Assembly: GCA_012522445.1 (NCBI GenBank)
Contig: JAAYKL010000089.1
Span: 1 to 44,259, forward strand
Direction: 5' to 3'
Origin: Myxococcales bacterium
GTDB lineage: Bacteria > Myxococcota_A > Polyangia > JAAYKL01
DNA length: 44,259 bases
Notes under the pieces: generated by a model
Told to the model about the DNA's origin: nothing
Database searches by the model: none
What the model saw: only the letters and a program-made list of their open reading frames with translations
Translations under genes and position numbers: made by a program
Shown: positions 42,946 to 44,259 of the stretch, one piece after another
Layout: the number at the start of each line of letters is the position of its first letter
How positions within the stretch are numbered: the stretch's first letter is position 1

Positions 42946-44049
42946 ATGATGTCCGCTATGGAACGCGATCTCGACAGGCTCTGCCAACAACTAGACGACA
43001 CCGACGCACTGGCCACCCTGTTGGGCTTCACCGACACCGATGACATCGAAGCCCTGCGCGCACGCGCCGAAGCCCTCACCCTGCGCACCATCGGCAACCG
43101 GGTGCACTACCGCGGACTCATCGAAATCTCCAACATTTGCTCCCAAGACTGTTGCTACTGCGGCATCCGACGCAGCAACGCTCACGTGGCGCGCTACACC
43201 TTAACGCAGCCCGAAATCCTCGATGCGGCGCAGTGGTGTGCGGCCCAGGGATACGGCTCTGTCGTGCTACAAGGGGGCGAAAACACCAGCGCTGCTGCCG
43301 TCGAGTTCATCGCCGACACCGTAACGCGCATCAAGGCGTTGACGCGCAATCCACGGCAACCCGAAGGGCTGGGCATCACCTTGAGCCTGGGGGTGCAAAC
43401 AAGCGATGTCTATCGCCGTTGGTTTGCCGCGGGTGCACACCGTTATCTGCTGCGCGTCGAAACCACCGACCCGCAGCTCTTTGCCCGCATTCACCCGCCC
43501 GAACAAACGCTCGACGAGCGCATCGAAGCTCTGCAGGCGCTGCGCGATGTGGGGTACCAGGTGGGCACCGGCGTCATGATCGGCCTGCCCGGGCAAACCC
43601 TCGTCCAACTGGCCCGCGATGTTTTGTTTTTCAAGACGTTCGAAATCGACATGATCGGCATGGGACCTTACCAACCCCACGCCGATACGCCCATGGCCGA
43701 CGAGCCCACGCTGTCCGCTGCAGAGCGACTGCAACGCGCCCTCAACATGATCGCGGTGACGCGCTTGGTGCTGCCCACGGCCAACATCGCCTCCACCACG
43801 GCGTTGCAAGCGCTGAGCCCCGAGGGACGAGAACTGGGCTTCTCTTATGGCGCCAACATCACCATGCCCAACCTCACGCCAGAAGCAGCCCGACAGCACT
43901 ATCTGTTGTACGACGAAAAACCGCTGTACAACGAGGACACCGAGCCCTTTGGCGACATCCTCAAACGCCGCCTGGCCAAACTGGGGCGCGAAGTGGGCCT
44001 CCACGAATGGGGCGACTCCCGTCGTTTCACCGACCGCCACCGCACCTAA
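42946..44049 (+). CDS. hydE: HydE-like radical SAM protein ([FeFe]-hydrogenase maturase family)
   Basis: The 367-aa protein has RGLIEISNICSQDCCYCGIR with the cluster cysteines C65, C69 and C72 (CX3CX2C), VLQGGEN, TLSLGVQ, RVETTDPQLF and a TIM-barrel end with IASTTALQALSPEGRELGFSYGANITMPNLTP. This is the pattern of HydE, which works with HydF and HydG to build the H-cluster. PylB- and BioB-like relatives are alternatives, but the match to HydE is closest. No HydF, HydG or hydrogenase gene lies nearby. The start is uncertain: AGGGG at 42935-42939 favours ATG 42946. It is 50 bases after the permease with no terminator between. Confidence 0.8.
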   Translation: MMSAMERDLDRLCQQLDDTDALATLLGFTDTDDIEALRARAEALTLRTIGNRVHYRGLIEISNICSQDCCYCGIRRSNAHVARYTLTQPEILDAAQWCAAQGYGSVVLQGGENTSAAAVEFIADTVTRIKALTRNPRQPEGLGITLSLGVQTSDVYRRWFAAGAHRYLLRVETTDPQLFARIHPPEQTLDERIEALQALRDVGYQVGTGVMIGLPGQTLVQLARDVLFFKTFEIDMIGMGPYQPHADTPMADEPTLSAAERLQRALNMIAVTRLVLPTANIASTTALQALSPEGRELGFSYGANITMPNLTPEAARQHYLLYDEKPLYNEDTEPFGDILKRRLAKLGREVGLHEWGDSRRFTDRHRT

Positions 44050-44116
44050 CCTCGCCTCCTCGCTGTGAACACCTGACCCAAATTTCCAATAAGCAATCCA
44101 CCACCACTCCCCCCCT

Positions 44117-44160
44117 GTTCAGAGTGATTTCCCGCCGGTTTCAGCTCGTTCTGAGTGATT
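44117..44160 (+). repeat. 13-base direct repeats spaced 31 bases apart
   Basis: GTTCAGAGTGATT (44117-44129) and GTTCTGAGTGATT (44148-44160) differ at one base. Their 31-base spacing is close to three DNA turns, so both would face the same side. They lie between hydE and the next gene and may be regulator-binding sites. The rest of 44050-44259 is AT-rich and shows no gene. Confidence 0.55.
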
Positions 44161-44250
44161 ATTTTCATTTATTTTGCAGAAAATGCGCGTTGAGAGGAAA
44201 CAAACGCGAAAAGCGGCCGATATATCTCCTGAAAAAACAAAACCAACAAC

Positions 44251-44257
44251 AGGAGGA
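44251..44257 (+). promoter_or_regulatory. Strong ribosome binding site at the right edge
   Basis: AGGAGGA lies two bases from the window end, with no start codon before the edge. It almost certainly serves a plus-strand gene beginning just outside. Confidence 0.65.
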
Positions 44258-44259
44258 CA

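Overview
The window is gene-dense, GC-rich bacterial DNA in which nearly every stretch is coding. The gene set suggests a Gram-negative bacterium of the broad deltaproteobacterial group (Myxococcota or Bradymonadota-like). It has a complete-looking type II secretion (T2SS) run with GspN, an RND efflux operon, lipoproteins, a Hanks-type Ser/Thr kinase with a PP2C phosphatase, a methylmalonyl-CoA mutase operon and a two-subunit class 1B dihydroorotate dehydrogenase. The lineage is an inference from gene content, since no rRNA or tRNA gene is seen. No insertion sequence, phage gene or CRISPR array was recognised.

Layout. Positions 1-5.0 kb (minus strand): a cut-off small membrane protein, hemW, two small unknown genes, pyrD and pyrK (overlapping), and a secreted GH113-like glycoside hydrolase. 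Positions 5.0-9.6 kb (minus): an unknown protein, ribosomal protein S1 (rpsA) with an acidic repeat tail, cmk, and an unknown lipoprotein. The cmk-rpsA pair is a classical bacterial linkage. Positions 9.8-11.3 kb (plus): an acyl-/propionyl-CoA carboxylase beta subunit. Positions 11.4-12.2 kb (minus): a PP2C phosphatase with a good sigma70-like promoter. Positions 12.3-13.7 kb (plus): aroE and aroK, overlapping.

Positions 13.7-36.9 kb form one long leftward run. It begins with T2SS genes in the order gspD, E, F, an unusual gspG-like gene, G, H, I, J, K, L, M, N. It then continues through a Ser/Thr kinase with a receiver-like N-terminal domain, the small and large subunits of methylmalonyl-CoA mutase, its GTPase chaperone MeaB, a radical SAM/SPASM protein and a transglutaminase-fold lipoprotein. 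Most junctions overlap or are separated by a few bases, so translational coupling is likely. No gspC or prepilin peptidase gene lies in the window.

A 465-base divergent regulatory region (36854-37318) separates gspD from efp (plus). After efp come a TetR regulator, a membrane-fusion protein and an RND permease, which form a normal efflux operon, and then a HydE-type radical SAM protein. A strong ribosome binding site at the right edge points to another plus-strand gene just outside.

How the genes fit together: carboxylase, mutase and MeaB belong to the propionyl-CoA/methylmalonyl-CoA pathway. The T2SS would export proteins such as the GH113-like enzyme, although that link is inference. The most unusual items are the GspG-like protein without a prepilin leader, the repeat-extended GspI, the MeaB/radical-SAM/transglutaminase overlap cassette, and the HydE homologue without visible HydF, HydG or hydrogenase.
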